Shown piece after piece: positions 1 through 13,300 of a DNA stretch of 64,000 nt. The stretch's first letter is position 1; every line of letters begins with the position of its first letter. The notes beneath the pieces were generated by a model. It had not been told where the DNA came from. It saw nothing but the letters and a program-made list of their open reading frames with translations, and made no database searches. Source of the stretch: Osedax frankpressi (Eukaryota > Annelida > Polychaeta > Sabellida > Siboglinidae); assembly GCA_964035775.1 (NCBI GenBank), contig OZ038314.1, positions 41,871,387-41,935,386 on the forward strand, in the 5' to 3' direction. The translations under genes were made by a program, and so were the position numbers.

Positions 1-1275
1 ACTCACTACATACTCACTACACACTCACTACACACTCACTACATACTCACTACACACTCACTACACACTCACTACACACTCATTACACACTCACTACACA
101 CTCACTACACACTCACTACACACTCACTACACACTCACTACACACTCACTACACACTCACTACATACTCACTACACACTCACTACATACTCACTACGCAC
201 TCACTACACACTCACTGCACACTCACTGCACACTCACTACACACTCACTACACACTCATTACACACTCACTACACACTCACTACACACTCACTACACACT
301 CACTACACACTCATTACACACTCACTACACACTCACTACACACTCACTACACACTCACTACACACTCACTACACACTCACTACAGACTCACTACATACTC
401 ACTACACACTCACTACACACTCACTACATACTCACTACACACTCACTACATACTCACTATGCACTCACTACACACTCACTATGCACTCACTACGTACTCA
501 CTACGCACTCACTACGCACTCACTACGTACTCACTACACACTCACTACACACTCACTACACACTCACTATACACTCACTACACACTCACTACATACTCAC
601 TATGCACTCACTACACACTCACTATGCACTCACTACGTACTCACTACGCACTCACTACGCACTCACTACGTACTCACTACACACTCACTACACACTCACT
701 ACAGACTCACTACACACTCACTACACACTCACTACATACTCACTATGCACTCACTACACACTCACTACGCACTCACTACGTACTCACTACGCACTCACTA
801 CGTACTCACTACACACTCACTACATACTCACTACATACTCACTACTCACTCACTACACACTCACTGCACACTCACTACACACTCACTACACACTCACTAC
901 ATACTCACTATGCACTCACTACACACTCACTACGCACTCACTACGTACTCACTACGCACTCACTACGCACTCACTATACACTCACTGCACACTCACTACA
1001 GACTCACTACGCACTCACTACACACTCACTAGACACTCACTACACACTCACAACGCACTCACTACACACTCACTACGCACTCACTACACACTCACTACAC
1101 ACTCACTACACACTCACTACGCACTCACTACACACTCACTACACACTCACTACGCACTCACTACACACTCACTAGATACTCACTACACACTCACTATACA
1201 CTCACTACACACTCACTACACACTCACTACTCACTCACTATACACTCACTACACACTCACTACACACTCACTACT
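1..1275. repeat. 11-bp satellite, PSME4 intron (continues upstream)
   Basis: About 115 copies of an 11-bp unit ACTCACTACAC with frequent one-base variants (T, G or A for the late bases). It ends 38 nt before the acceptor of the first visible PSME4 exon. The sense strand has very little G, so AG and GT dinucleotides are rare. The long Thr/His/Ser/Leu-rich frames across it arise only because the unit lacks stop codons. Confidence 0.97.
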
Positions 1276-1313
1276 TTAACCTCCTCCCTCCCACTAACTT
1301 CATTTTCATGCAG

Positions 1314-4300
1314 AGAGAAGTTGAAACATTATTTGGAATACATAACAGCTATTTTATCTGGGATTACTGGTTGTATTGAGGCATTACCTGGTGAGCCAAT
1401 TGAAATGTAAGTTAGAGTGTAAGTTAGAGTGTAAATGTATGTTAGAGTGTAAGTTAGAGTGTAAATGTATGTTAGAGTGTAAGTTAGAGTGTAAATGTAT
1501 GTTAGAGTGTAAGATAGAGTGTAAATGTATGTTAGAGTGTAAATGTATGTTAGAGTGTAAATGTATGTTAGAGTGTAAGTTAGAGTGTAAGTTAGAGTGT
1601 AAGTTAGAGTGTAAGTTAGAGTGTAAATGTATGTTAGAGTGTAAGTTAGAGTGTAAATGTATGTTAGAATGTAAGTTAGAGTGTAAATGTATGTTAGAGT
1701 GTAAGTTAGAGTGTAAATGTATGTTAGAGTGTAAATGTATGTTAGAGTGTAAGTTAGAGTGTAAATGTATGTTAGAGTGTAAGTTAGAGTGTAAATGTAT
1801 GTTAGAGTGTAAGTTAGAGTGTAAATGTATGTTAGAGTGTAAGTTAGAGTGTAAATGTATGTTAGAATGTAAGTTAGAGTGTAAATGTATGTTAGAATGT
1901 AAGTTAGAGTGTAAATGTATGTTAGAGTGTAAGTTAGAGTGTAAATGTATGTTAGAGTGTAAGTTAGAGTGCAAATTAGAGTGTAAGTTAGAGTGTAAAT
2001 GTATGTTAGAGTGTAAATGTATGTTAGAGTGTAAATGTATGTTAGAGTGTATATGTATGTTAGAGTGTAAATGTATGTTAGAGTGTAAGTTAGAGTGTAA
2101 ATGTATGTTAGAGTGTAAATGTATGTTGGAGTGTAAATGTATGTTAGAGTGTAAATGTATGTTAGAGTGTAAATGTATGTTAGAGTGTAAATGTATGTAA
2201 GTTAGAGTGTAAATGTATGTAAGTTAGAGTGTAAATGTAAGTTAAAGTGTAAATGTATGTTAGAGTGTAAATGTATGTTAGAGTGTAAGTTAGAGTGTAA
2301 ATGTATGTTAGAGTGTAAGTTAGAGTGTAAATGTATGTTAGAGTGTAAGTTAGAGTGTAAGTTAGAGTGTAAATGCATGTTAGAGTGTAAGTTAGAGTGT
2401 AAATGTATGTTAGTGTGTAAGTTATAGTGTAAATGTATGTTAGAGTGTAAGTTAGAGTGTAAATGTATGTTAGAATGTAAGTTAGAGTGTAAATGTATGT
2501 TAGAGTGTAAGTTAGAGTGTAAATGTATGTTATAGTGTAAGTTAGAGTGTAAATGTATGTTAGAGTGTAAGTTAGAGTGTAAATGTATGTTAGAGTGTAA
2601 ATGTATGTTAGAGTGTAAGTTAGAGTGTAAATGTATGTTAGAGTGTAAATGTATGTTAGAGTGTAAATGTATGTTAGAGTGTAAGTTAGAGTGTAAATGT
2701 ATGTTAGAGTATAAATGTATGTTGGAGTGTAAATGTATGTTGGAGTGTAAATGTATGTTAGAGTGTAAATGTATGTTAGAGTGTAAGTTAGAGTGTAAAT
2801 GTATGTTAGAGTGAAAGTTAGAGTGTAAATGTATGTTAGAGTGTAAATATATGTTAGAGTGTAAGTTAGAGTGTAAATGTATGTTAGAGTGTAAGTTAGA
2901 GTGTAAATGTATGTTAGAGTGTAAGTTATAGTGTAAGTTAGAGTGTAAGTTAGAGTGTAAGTTAGAGTGTAAATGTATGTTAGAGTGTAAGTTAGAGTGT
3001 AAATGTATGTTAGAATGTAAGTTAGAGTGTAAATGTATGTTAGAGTGTATGTTAGAGTGTAAATGTATGTTAGAGTGTAAATGTATGTTAGAGTGTAAGT
3101 TAGAGTGTAAGTTAGAGTGTAAGTGTAAGTTGAAGTGTAAGTTGAAGTGTAAGTTGAAGTGTAAGTTGTTATTAGAGTTTGATTTGCAATATTTCACAAA
3201 TTCACAGAGCTGACAACATGGTGAAGCATTTGAAGTTCTCTTATATTCATTCTCCCCATAAAGGTTAGTAGGTCTTAGCAAAGAGTAGGTCTTAGTGCAG
3301 AGTAGGTCTTAGCAAAGAGTAGGTCTTAGTGCAGAGTAGGTCTTAGCAAAGAGTAGGTCTTAGCAAAGAATAGGTCTTAGTGCAGAGTAGGTCTTAGCAA
3401 AGAATAGGTCTTAGCAAAGAGTAGGTCTTAGCAAAGAGTAGGTCTTAGCAAAGAGTAGGTCTTAGCAAAGAGTAGGTCTTAGCAAAGAATAGGTCTTAGC
3501 AAAGAGTAGGTCTTAGCAAAGAGTAGGTCTTAGAAAAGAGTAGGTCTTAGCAAAACGTGGGTCTTAGCAAAGAGTAGGTCTTAGCAAATAGTAGGTCTTA
3601 GTGATTAGTAGGTATTAGTGAATACTAGGTCTTAGTGCAGAGTAGGTCTTAGCAAAGAGTAGGTCTTAGAAAAGAGTAGGTCTTAGCAAAACGTGGGTCT
3701 TAGCAAAGAGTAGGTCTTAGCAAATAGTAGGTCTTAGTGATTAGTAGGTATTAGTGAATACTAGGTCTTAGTGCAGAGTAGGTCCTTAGAAAAGAGTAGG
3801 TCTTAGCAAAGAGTAGGTCTTAGAAAAGAGTAGGTCTTAGAAAAGAGTAGGTCTTAGAAAAACGTGGGTCTTAGCAAAGAGTAGGTCTTAGCAAATAGTA
3901 GGTCTTAGCAAATAGTAGGTCTTAGTGATTAGTAGGTATTAGTGAATACTAGGTCTTAGTGCAGAGTAGGTCTTAGCAAAGAGTAGGTCTTAGAAAAGAG
4001 TAGGTCTTAGCAAAACGTGGGTCTTAGCAAAGAGTAGGTCTTAGCAAATAGTAGGTCTTAGTTATTAGTAGGTATTAGTGAATACTAGGTATTAGTGCAG
4101 AGTAGGTCTTAGCAAAGAGTAGGTCTTAGCAAAGAGTAGGTCTTAGCAAATAGTAGGTCTTAGTTATTAGTAGGTATTAGTGAATACTAGGTCTTAGTGC
4201 AGAGTAGGTCTTAGCAAAGAGTAGGTCTTAGCAAAGCGTGGGTCTTAGCAAAGAGTAGGTCTTAGCAAATAGTAGGTCTTAGTGATTAGTAGGTATTAGT

Positions 4301-7300
4301 GAATACTAGGTTTTAGCAAAACGTGGGTCTTAGTGCAGAGTAGGTTTTAGCAAATAGTAGGTCTTAGTGCAGAGTAGGTCTTAGCGCAGAGTAGTTATGT
4401 ATCCGCAATGTTCAGGAAATTTACTATTATCTTTCATTGCAGTCAATTTCATAACAATCAATGGAGAAAACGTTCGTCTTTACGTATTGAACAAAATTAA
4501 TTACCTTCTAAGTTAGTGGAATTGTCTCATTAAATTTCATACACAATACATTCTGCTTACATTCTGCTTACATTCGGCTTACATTCGGCTTACATTCGGC
4601 TTACATTCGGCTTACATTCGACTTACATTCGACTTTAATTACATTTTCAGATTACATCCTCCTTAAACATGAAAGCGATACTAAATCTCTGGTGAAAATT
4701 GTTTCGGTTATTTATTAAACTTTATTCGACTTGTTTACAATTCTTTTCACAATTATTAAACTAAACACAACTCCGACCTAGTTTTTATTATCATGAATAG
4801 TATTTTGTTTCTCTCAGATCTTCGATTTGCTGAGCATGGATTTCGGAATAGACAAACCTAACATGGAATATCAAACTAAGAAATACAGCATTCTTAAAAA
4901 GCATTCAATTTCTAGTGTTAGTGTAGGAATAGCTTCGGTGTAATTTATTACACACAAAAACGTCTGCTTTTTATTCATTAAAGTTGGAATTTTGTATTCA
5001 AATATTGAAGGTGATATTATTGAAGTCCATTCGCTTATAATTGAATTCATTGACTCTCATAGTATACCTTTATTTACAGTTGGACAGGAAGAAAGTGAGG
5101 TCGAAGGCCTTGATTTACAGACGCATTCTGCTTCAGCATTTGGTGAATAAATATCATTTTATATTTATCTCACTGTTTATATCCTTCGTGAAAAATATAT
5201 TCTTCCTTATTTTAAACTGAACTCAAATCTCCCTCTCATTAATCACTTCTTATTTAACTACTGTCATATTCGCTACCTAATTCATCTATTTCTTCATCCG
5301 GTATTATCTTCTAGTCCTTTAAATCTGTTCTTTCTTTAACTCTTTTGTTCCTTTAAATCTATTGTTCCTTTAAATATATTCTTCCTTTAAATCTCTTCGA
5401 CAGCTAATCTTTTTATTATCATCTCATCAGTTTCGGTTTTCTTGCCACCAAGCGAAAATTCTAACTGCTCCCATCGTGGGAATCATTAAAAATTTGTTTC
5501 GCATCAGCACGAGTCACTATTCAAAGGTAGGAGTTCCCCCTACACTACCCTACCCCTACCCTACCCTACCCTACCCTACTATACCCTACCCCTACCCTAC
5601 CCCTACCCTACCCTACCCTACCCTACCCTACCCTACCCTACTATACCCTACCCCTACCCTACCCTAACCTACCCTACCCTACCCTACTATACCCTACCCC
5701 TACCCTACCCTATCCTACCCTACCCTACCCTACCCTAATCTACCCCCTACCCTACCCCCAACCCTACCCTACCCCCAACCCTACCCCTACCCTACCCCCT
5801 ACCCTACCCTAATCTACCCCCTACCCTACCCCCTACCCTACCTTACCCCTACCCTACCCCCTACCCTACCTTACCCCTACCCTACCCCCTACCCTCCCCC
5901 TTACCCTACCCTCTACCCTAACCTACTCTCTACCCTCTATCCTACCCTATCCTCTACCCTCTATCCTACCCTCTCCTCTACCCATTATCCTACCCTCTCC
6001 ACTACCCTCTACCCTCCCCTCTACCCTCTACCCTCTACCCTATACCCTACCCTCCCCTCTACCCTCTACCCTCTCATCTACCCTCTATCCTACCCTCTAC
6101 ACTCTACCATACCCTATACTATCTCCTGAAGCTAATACCATCTGACCACCACTCCCCTTCAGGCCCGGAAGTATGCCCAGAAGCACCTTTCCTTGGTACT
6201 AGGTGTTTACGCTTACTCGTATCGATTACTTGTGGACGACATTATTGAAGGATTGAAAGTAGATCCGTCAGATGAAAGCTTACGTTGTATCTACCAGGTA
6301 GTTAATAATCTACTTACTCTGTGAATTCAATGTAGAGATCATTTATTTAGACGAATATATTTTTTTTAGTTTTCATTATTTTTTTTTATTTTTTTGAATA
6401 TATTCAGAAATTATTAATTTAGAAATTATCAATATTTAATAATTTACTACAAATGTACAAATAATATAGAGTTCATAACAAATTATTGAGCAGAATTATG
6501 CAATTAAAGATTATATAGGATTTACACCAAAATACAATTCCACCTGTCAATCATATATATGTATATATATCTATCTATAATTAATTCTTGTAATTATGAT
6601 TAATTCCTACAATCATTGTGTATTGTTAAATATATTAAAAGGTAATATGAGGAGAAGTAGTTATTACTTATTAACAATTCATAAATATTAAAACTTGTAT
6701 ATTAAAATTTGAAAATTGGAATATGAATTCAATTTTGAATTGCATAATATTTGATTATCTCGAACTAATACAAAAATATATAAATCAATATATTAAATTT
6801 ATTAAAAAAGTAATTTATTCAGTTGTCTTTTCTGTTTAGTTTCCAATAGAGAAGATTGTCTTTATATTCTGCTTAATACAATTCTCATAAAAGCATGACG
6901 TGAACCTTATTAATGTATATGTAGTTTGTAATGAACCTTCCCTTAACTCGCTAACATTACAACAGGGAACTATGCATGTGATGATTGGAGAAAACAAAAG
7001 CTCTATGATGACCAGAAGAAACTGGTTTGTTTAATATCATTTCACTTTTTACTCCTTTCTTATATTTTCTTTTCATTTGTTTCCTCTTACTTTCCTCCCT
7101 ATTTTATGGTCTCCTCATTATTTAGGGCAGTGCAACGAAGACTTTGGCCGGCAGTATTGAGACTAAAACACTCCAACAAACTTACGGACCAACATCTCAT
7201 CGACAAACTCATCGAAAAGACTTCGGAGAACTTAGAAACTATCGATATCCATGTCACGGTTCACCGAATTCTTGTATGAGAACATTAAATAGTCCTCACA

Positions 7301-10300
7301 TTAGTCCTCACCTTAGTCTTCATATTAGTCATCACATTAGTCCTCACCTTAGTCCTCACATTAGTTCTCACATTAGTCCTCACATTAGTCCTCACATTAG
7401 TTCTCACATTAGTCCTCACATTAGTCCTCACATTAGTCCTCACATTAGTCCTCACATTAGTCCTCACATTAGTCCTCACCTTAGTCCTCACATTAGTCCT
7501 CACATTAGTCCTCACATTAGTCCTCACCTTAGTCCTCACATTAGTCCTCACCTTAGTCCTCACCTTAGTCCTCACATTAGTCCTCACATTAGTCCTCACC
7601 TTAGTTCTCACATTAGTCCTCACATTAGTCCTCACATTAGTCCTCACATTAGTCCTCACCTTAGTCCTCACCTTAGTCCTCACCTTAGTCCTCACCTTAG
7701 TCTTCACATTAGTCCTCACATTAGTCCTCACATTAGTCCTCACATTAGTCCTCACATTAGTCCTCACATTAGTTCTCACATTAGTCCTCACCTTAGTCAT
7801 CACATTAGTCCTCACCTTAGTCCTCACATTAGTCCTCACATTAGTCCTCACATTAGTCCTCACCTTAGTCATCACATTAGTCCTCACCTTAGTCCTCACA
7901 TTAGTCCTCACCTTAGTCCTCACATTAGTCCTCACATTAGTCCTCACATTAGTCCTCACATTAGTCCTCACCTTAGTCCTCACATTAGTCCTCACATTAG
8001 TCCTCACATTAGTCCTCACATTAGTCCTCACATTAGTCCTCACCTTAGTCCTCACCTTAGTCCTCACCTTAGTTCTCACATTAGTCCTCACATTAGTCCT
8101 CACCTTAGTCCTCACATTAGTCCTCACATTAGTCCTCACATTAGTCCTCACATTAGTCCTCACCTTAGTCCTCACATTAGTCCTCACCTTAGTCCTCACC
8201 TTAGTCCTCACATTAGTCCTCACCTTAGTCCTCACCTTAGTCCTCACCTTAGTCCTCACATTAGTCCTCACATTAGTCCTCACATTAGTCCTCACATTAG
8301 TCCTCACATTAGTCATCACCTTAGTCATCACCTTAGTCCTCACATTAGTCCTCACATTAATCCTCACCTTAGTCCTCACCTTAGTCCTCACATTAGTCCT
8401 CACATTAGTCCTCACATTAGTCCTCACATTAGTCCTCACCTTAGTCCTCACCTTAGTCCTCACATTAGACCTCACATTAGTCCTCACATTAGTCCTCACC
8501 TTAGTCCTCACATTAGTCCTCACCTTAGTCCTCACATTAGACCTCACATTAGTCCTCACATTAGTCCTCACCTTAGTCCTCACATTAGTCCTCATCTTAG
8601 TCCTCACATTAGACCTCACATTAGTCCTCACATTAGTCCTCACCTTAGTCCTAACATTAGTCCTCACCTTAGTCCTAACATTAGTTCTCACATTAGTCCT
8701 CACCTTAGTCCTCACATTAGTCCTCACATTAGTCCTCACATTAGTCCTCACATTAGTCCTCACCTTAGTCCTCACATTAGTCCTCACATTAGTCCTCACC
8801 TTAGTCCTCACCTTAGTCCTCACATTAATCCTCACATTAGTTCTCACCTTAGTCCTCACATTAGTCCTCACATTAGTCCTCACATTAGTCCTCACATTAG
8901 TCCTCACATTAGTCCTCACATTAGTCCTCACATTAGTCCTCACATTAGTCCTCACATTAGTCCTCACATTAGTCCTCACATTAGTCCTCACATTAGTCCT
9001 CACATTAGTCCTCATATTAGTCCTCACATTAGTCCTCACATTAGTCCTCACATTAGTCCTCACATTAGTCCTCACATTAGTCCTCACCTTAGTCCTCACA
9101 TTAGTCCTCACCTTAGTCCTCACCTTAGTCCTCACCTTAGTCCTCACCTTAGTCCTCACATTAGTCCTCACATTAGTCCTCACATTAGTTCTCACATTAG
9201 TCCTCACATTAGTCCTCACATTAGTCCTCACATTAGTCCTCACCTTAGTCCTCACATTAGTCCTCACCTTAGTCCTCACATTAGTCCTCACCTTAGTCCT
9301 CACATTAGTCCTCACATTAGTCCTCACATTAGTCCTCACATTAGTCCTCACATTAGTCCTCACCTTAGTCCTCACCTTAGTCCTCACATTAGTCCTCACA
9401 TTAGTCCTCACATCACTCCACAAATCTATTGCAATTTAAACAATCTTATCTATTCTCCTCCTTTATTTAATTCATACCTTATCTCCTCCTTTAATCATTA
9501 CTGACATATCTCACCTTTAATCAATCATCATCTTCATTTATTCTGCACAAATATATTTACATTCTAACTTCTCATTAAATGACATCGCTGCTCAAATAAT
9601 AACTGACCATAACATCGCTACTAAAATCTAACCCCAGCCTCTTAACCATTAAACCCGACCTCCAGGTACCAGACAATGTGATAACGACTGCTAATTGCTT
9701 GTTCACTTCCACCTCTCGTTATCTCTTTACTGAAGATTCAAAATCGGATTCTATTGTCCAACCAGCTACCGCAGAAGAAATCAAACTTGGACAAGTTGCT
9801 CTTTTGAAATGGAATGCTACGAATCTAGAGTTACTATATTAATATTAAATACCTTTATTAGATATTGTACAATGGCCCAGATAAAGTAATACTAAATCTA
9901 GAGTTACTATATTAATATTAAATACCTTTATTAGATATTGTACAATAGCCCAGATAAGGCAATACTAAACCTAGAGTTACTATATTAATATTAAATACCT
10001 TTATTAGATATTGTACACTAGCCCAGATAAAGCAATACTAAACCTAGAGTTACTATATTAATATTAAATAACTTTATTAGATATTGTACACTAGCCCAGA
10101 TAAAGCAATACTAAACCTAGAGTTACTATATTAATATTAAATACCTTTATTAGATATTGTACAATGACCCAGATAAAGCAATACTAAACCTAGAGTTACT
10201 ATATTAATATTAAATAACTTTATTAGATATTGTACAATGGCCCAGATAAAGCAATACTAAACCTAGAGTTTCTATATTAATATTAAGCACCTTTATTAGA

Positions 10301-13300
10301 TATTGTACAATGACCCAGATAAAGCAATACTAAACCTAGAGTTACTATATTAATATTAAATAACGTTATTAGATATTGTACAATGGCCCAGATAAAGCAA
10401 TACTAAACCTAGAGTTTCTATATTAATATTAAACACCTTTATTAGGTGTTGTACAATGACCCAGATAAAGCAATACTAAACCTAGAGTTACTATATTAAT
10501 ATTAAATAACTTTATTAGATATTGTACAATGGCCCAGATAAAGCAATACTAAACCTAGAGTTTCTATATTAATATTAAACACCTTTATTAGATATTGTAC
10601 AATGACCCAGATAAAGCAATACTAAACCTAGAGTTACTATATTAATATTAAATAACTTTATTAGATATTGTACAATGGCCCAGATAAAGCAATACTAAAC
10701 CTAGAGTTACTATATTAATATTAAATATGTAATAATTAACATTACTTACACTAGTGTTTATCTCTACCTTACATTACTTACATTAGTGTCTATCTCTACC
10801 TTACATTACTTACATTAGTGTCTATCTCTACCTTACATTACTTACATTAGTGTCTATCTCTACCTTACATTACTTACATTAGTGTCTATCTCTACCTTAC
10901 ATTACTTACATTAGTGTCTATCTCTACCTTACATTACTTACACTAGTGTGTTTAAACATTTTCTACAGAAATTTTCATGGATTATCTGAAGAACTCTGCG
11001 ATTTGATTGAAAATGGAAATCTGTAAGTAATTAAGTTGTAATCAATTGATAAAGTATTGTTCTCGGATAACAATGGTATAAAATAAATTGACATCATTTT
11101 ATAATAATAATAGATTACACATGTGAAGCTACACCTCACTACTAACCCCTGACCCCTTAACATTAAACCATCGCCGCCAGGTGGTGGAAGTTTTACGACA
11201 TCGCAATGAACATGTTATCAATTGGTGTTCACCATGAGGTACCCCCTAGTGAACGTGTTATTCATATCCTCATGGACAATTTGATCAACGAATCTGCCTA
11301 TGTCCGCTTTGTTAGTCTGATAGACACCTACTTAGTGTAATGCACACTACCCTTACCACACACCTTACCACACACCTTACCACACACCTTACCACACACC
11401 TTACCACACTACACTTACCACACTACCCTTACCACACACCTTACCACACACCTTACCACACTACCCTTACCACACACCTTACCACACACCTTACTACACA
11501 CCTTACCACACACCTTACCACACACCTTACCACACACCTTACCACACACCTTACCTCACACCTTACCTCACTACCCTTACCACACACCTTACCACACACC
11601 TTACCACACACTTTACCACACACCTTACCACACACCTTACCACACACCTTACCACACACTTTACCTCACACCTTACCACACACCTTACCTCACTACCCTT
11701 ACCACACACCTTACCACACACCTTACCACACACTTTACCACACACCTTACCACACACCTTACAACACACCTTACCACACACCTTACCACACACCTTACCA
11801 CACACCTTACCACACACCTTACCACACACCTTACCTCACTACCCTTACCACACACCTTACCACACACCTTACCACACACCTTACCACACACCTTACCACA
11901 CACCTTACCACACACCTTACCACACACCTTACCACACACCTTACCACACACCTTACCTCACACCTTACCACACACCTTACCACACACCTTACCACACACC
12001 TTACCACACACCTTACCACACACCTTACCTCACACCTTACCACACACCTTACCACACACCTTACCACACACCTTACCTCACTACCCTTACCACACACCTT
12101 ACCACACACCTTACCACACACTTTACCACACACCTTACCACACACCTTACCACACACCTTACCACACACCTTACCACACACCTTACCACACACCTTACCA
12201 CACACCTTACCACACACCTTACCACACACCTTACCACACACCTTACCACACACCTTACCTCACACCTTACCACACACCTTACCACACACCTTACCACACA
12301 CCTTACCTCACTACCCTTACCACACACCTTACCACACACCTTACCACACACTTTACCACACACCTTACCACACACCTTACCTCACACCTTACCACACACC
12401 TTACCACACACTTTACCACACACCTTACCACACACCTTACTTCACTACCCTTACCACACACCTTACATCAATACCCTTAACGCACACCTTACCACACACC
12501 TTACCACACACATTACCACACACCTTACCTCACACCTTACCACACACCTTACCACACACCTTACCACACACTTTACCACACACCTTACCACACACCTTAC
12601 CACACACTTTACCACACACCTTACCACACACCTTACCACACACTTTACCACACACCTTACCACACACCTTACTTCACTACCCTTACCACACACCTTACAT
12701 CAATACCCTTAACGCACACCTTACCACACACCTTACCACACACATTACCACACACCTTACCTCACACCTTACCACACACCTTACCACACACCTTACCACA
12801 CACCTTACCACACACCTTACCACACACCTTACCTCACTACCCTTACCACACACCTTACCACACACCTTACCACACACCTTACCACACACCTTACCACACA
12901 CCTTACCACACACCTTACCACACACCTTACCACACACCTTACCACACACCTTACCTCACACCTTACCACACACCTTACCACACACCTTACCACACACCTT
13001 ACCACACACCTTACCTCACACCTTACCACACACCTTACCACACACCTTACCACACACCTTACCTCACTACCCTTACCACACACCTTACCACACACCTTAC
13101 CACACACTTTACCACACACCTTACCACACACCTTACCTCACTACCCTTACCACACACCTTACCACACACCTTACCACACACTTTACCACACACCTTACCA
13201 CACACCTTACCACACACCTTACCACACACCTTACCACACACCTTACCACACACCTTACCACACACCTTACCACACACCTTACCACACACCTTACCACACA

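Noticed and set aside
459-1279. Long Thr/His/Ser/Leu open frames
   Set aside because: Stop-free passage through an 11-bp satellite; all three frames show the same pattern and no exon signals or domain are present.
1390-1406. Alternative donor CCTG/GTGAGC in the first visible PSME4 exon
   Set aside because: Joining it to the exon at 3208 gives a frame with an early stop; the donor at 1407 keeps the frame open.
5535-6120. Telomere or chromosome end
   Set aside because: The pentamer lacks the extra A, is degenerate, and is enclosed by PSME4 exons on both sides.
7285-9423. Open frames of more than 700 codons on both strands
   Set aside because: Products of the 12-bp satellite. Only 7126-7273 in this region is coding (a PSME4 exon), and in a different frame from the plus-strand frame.
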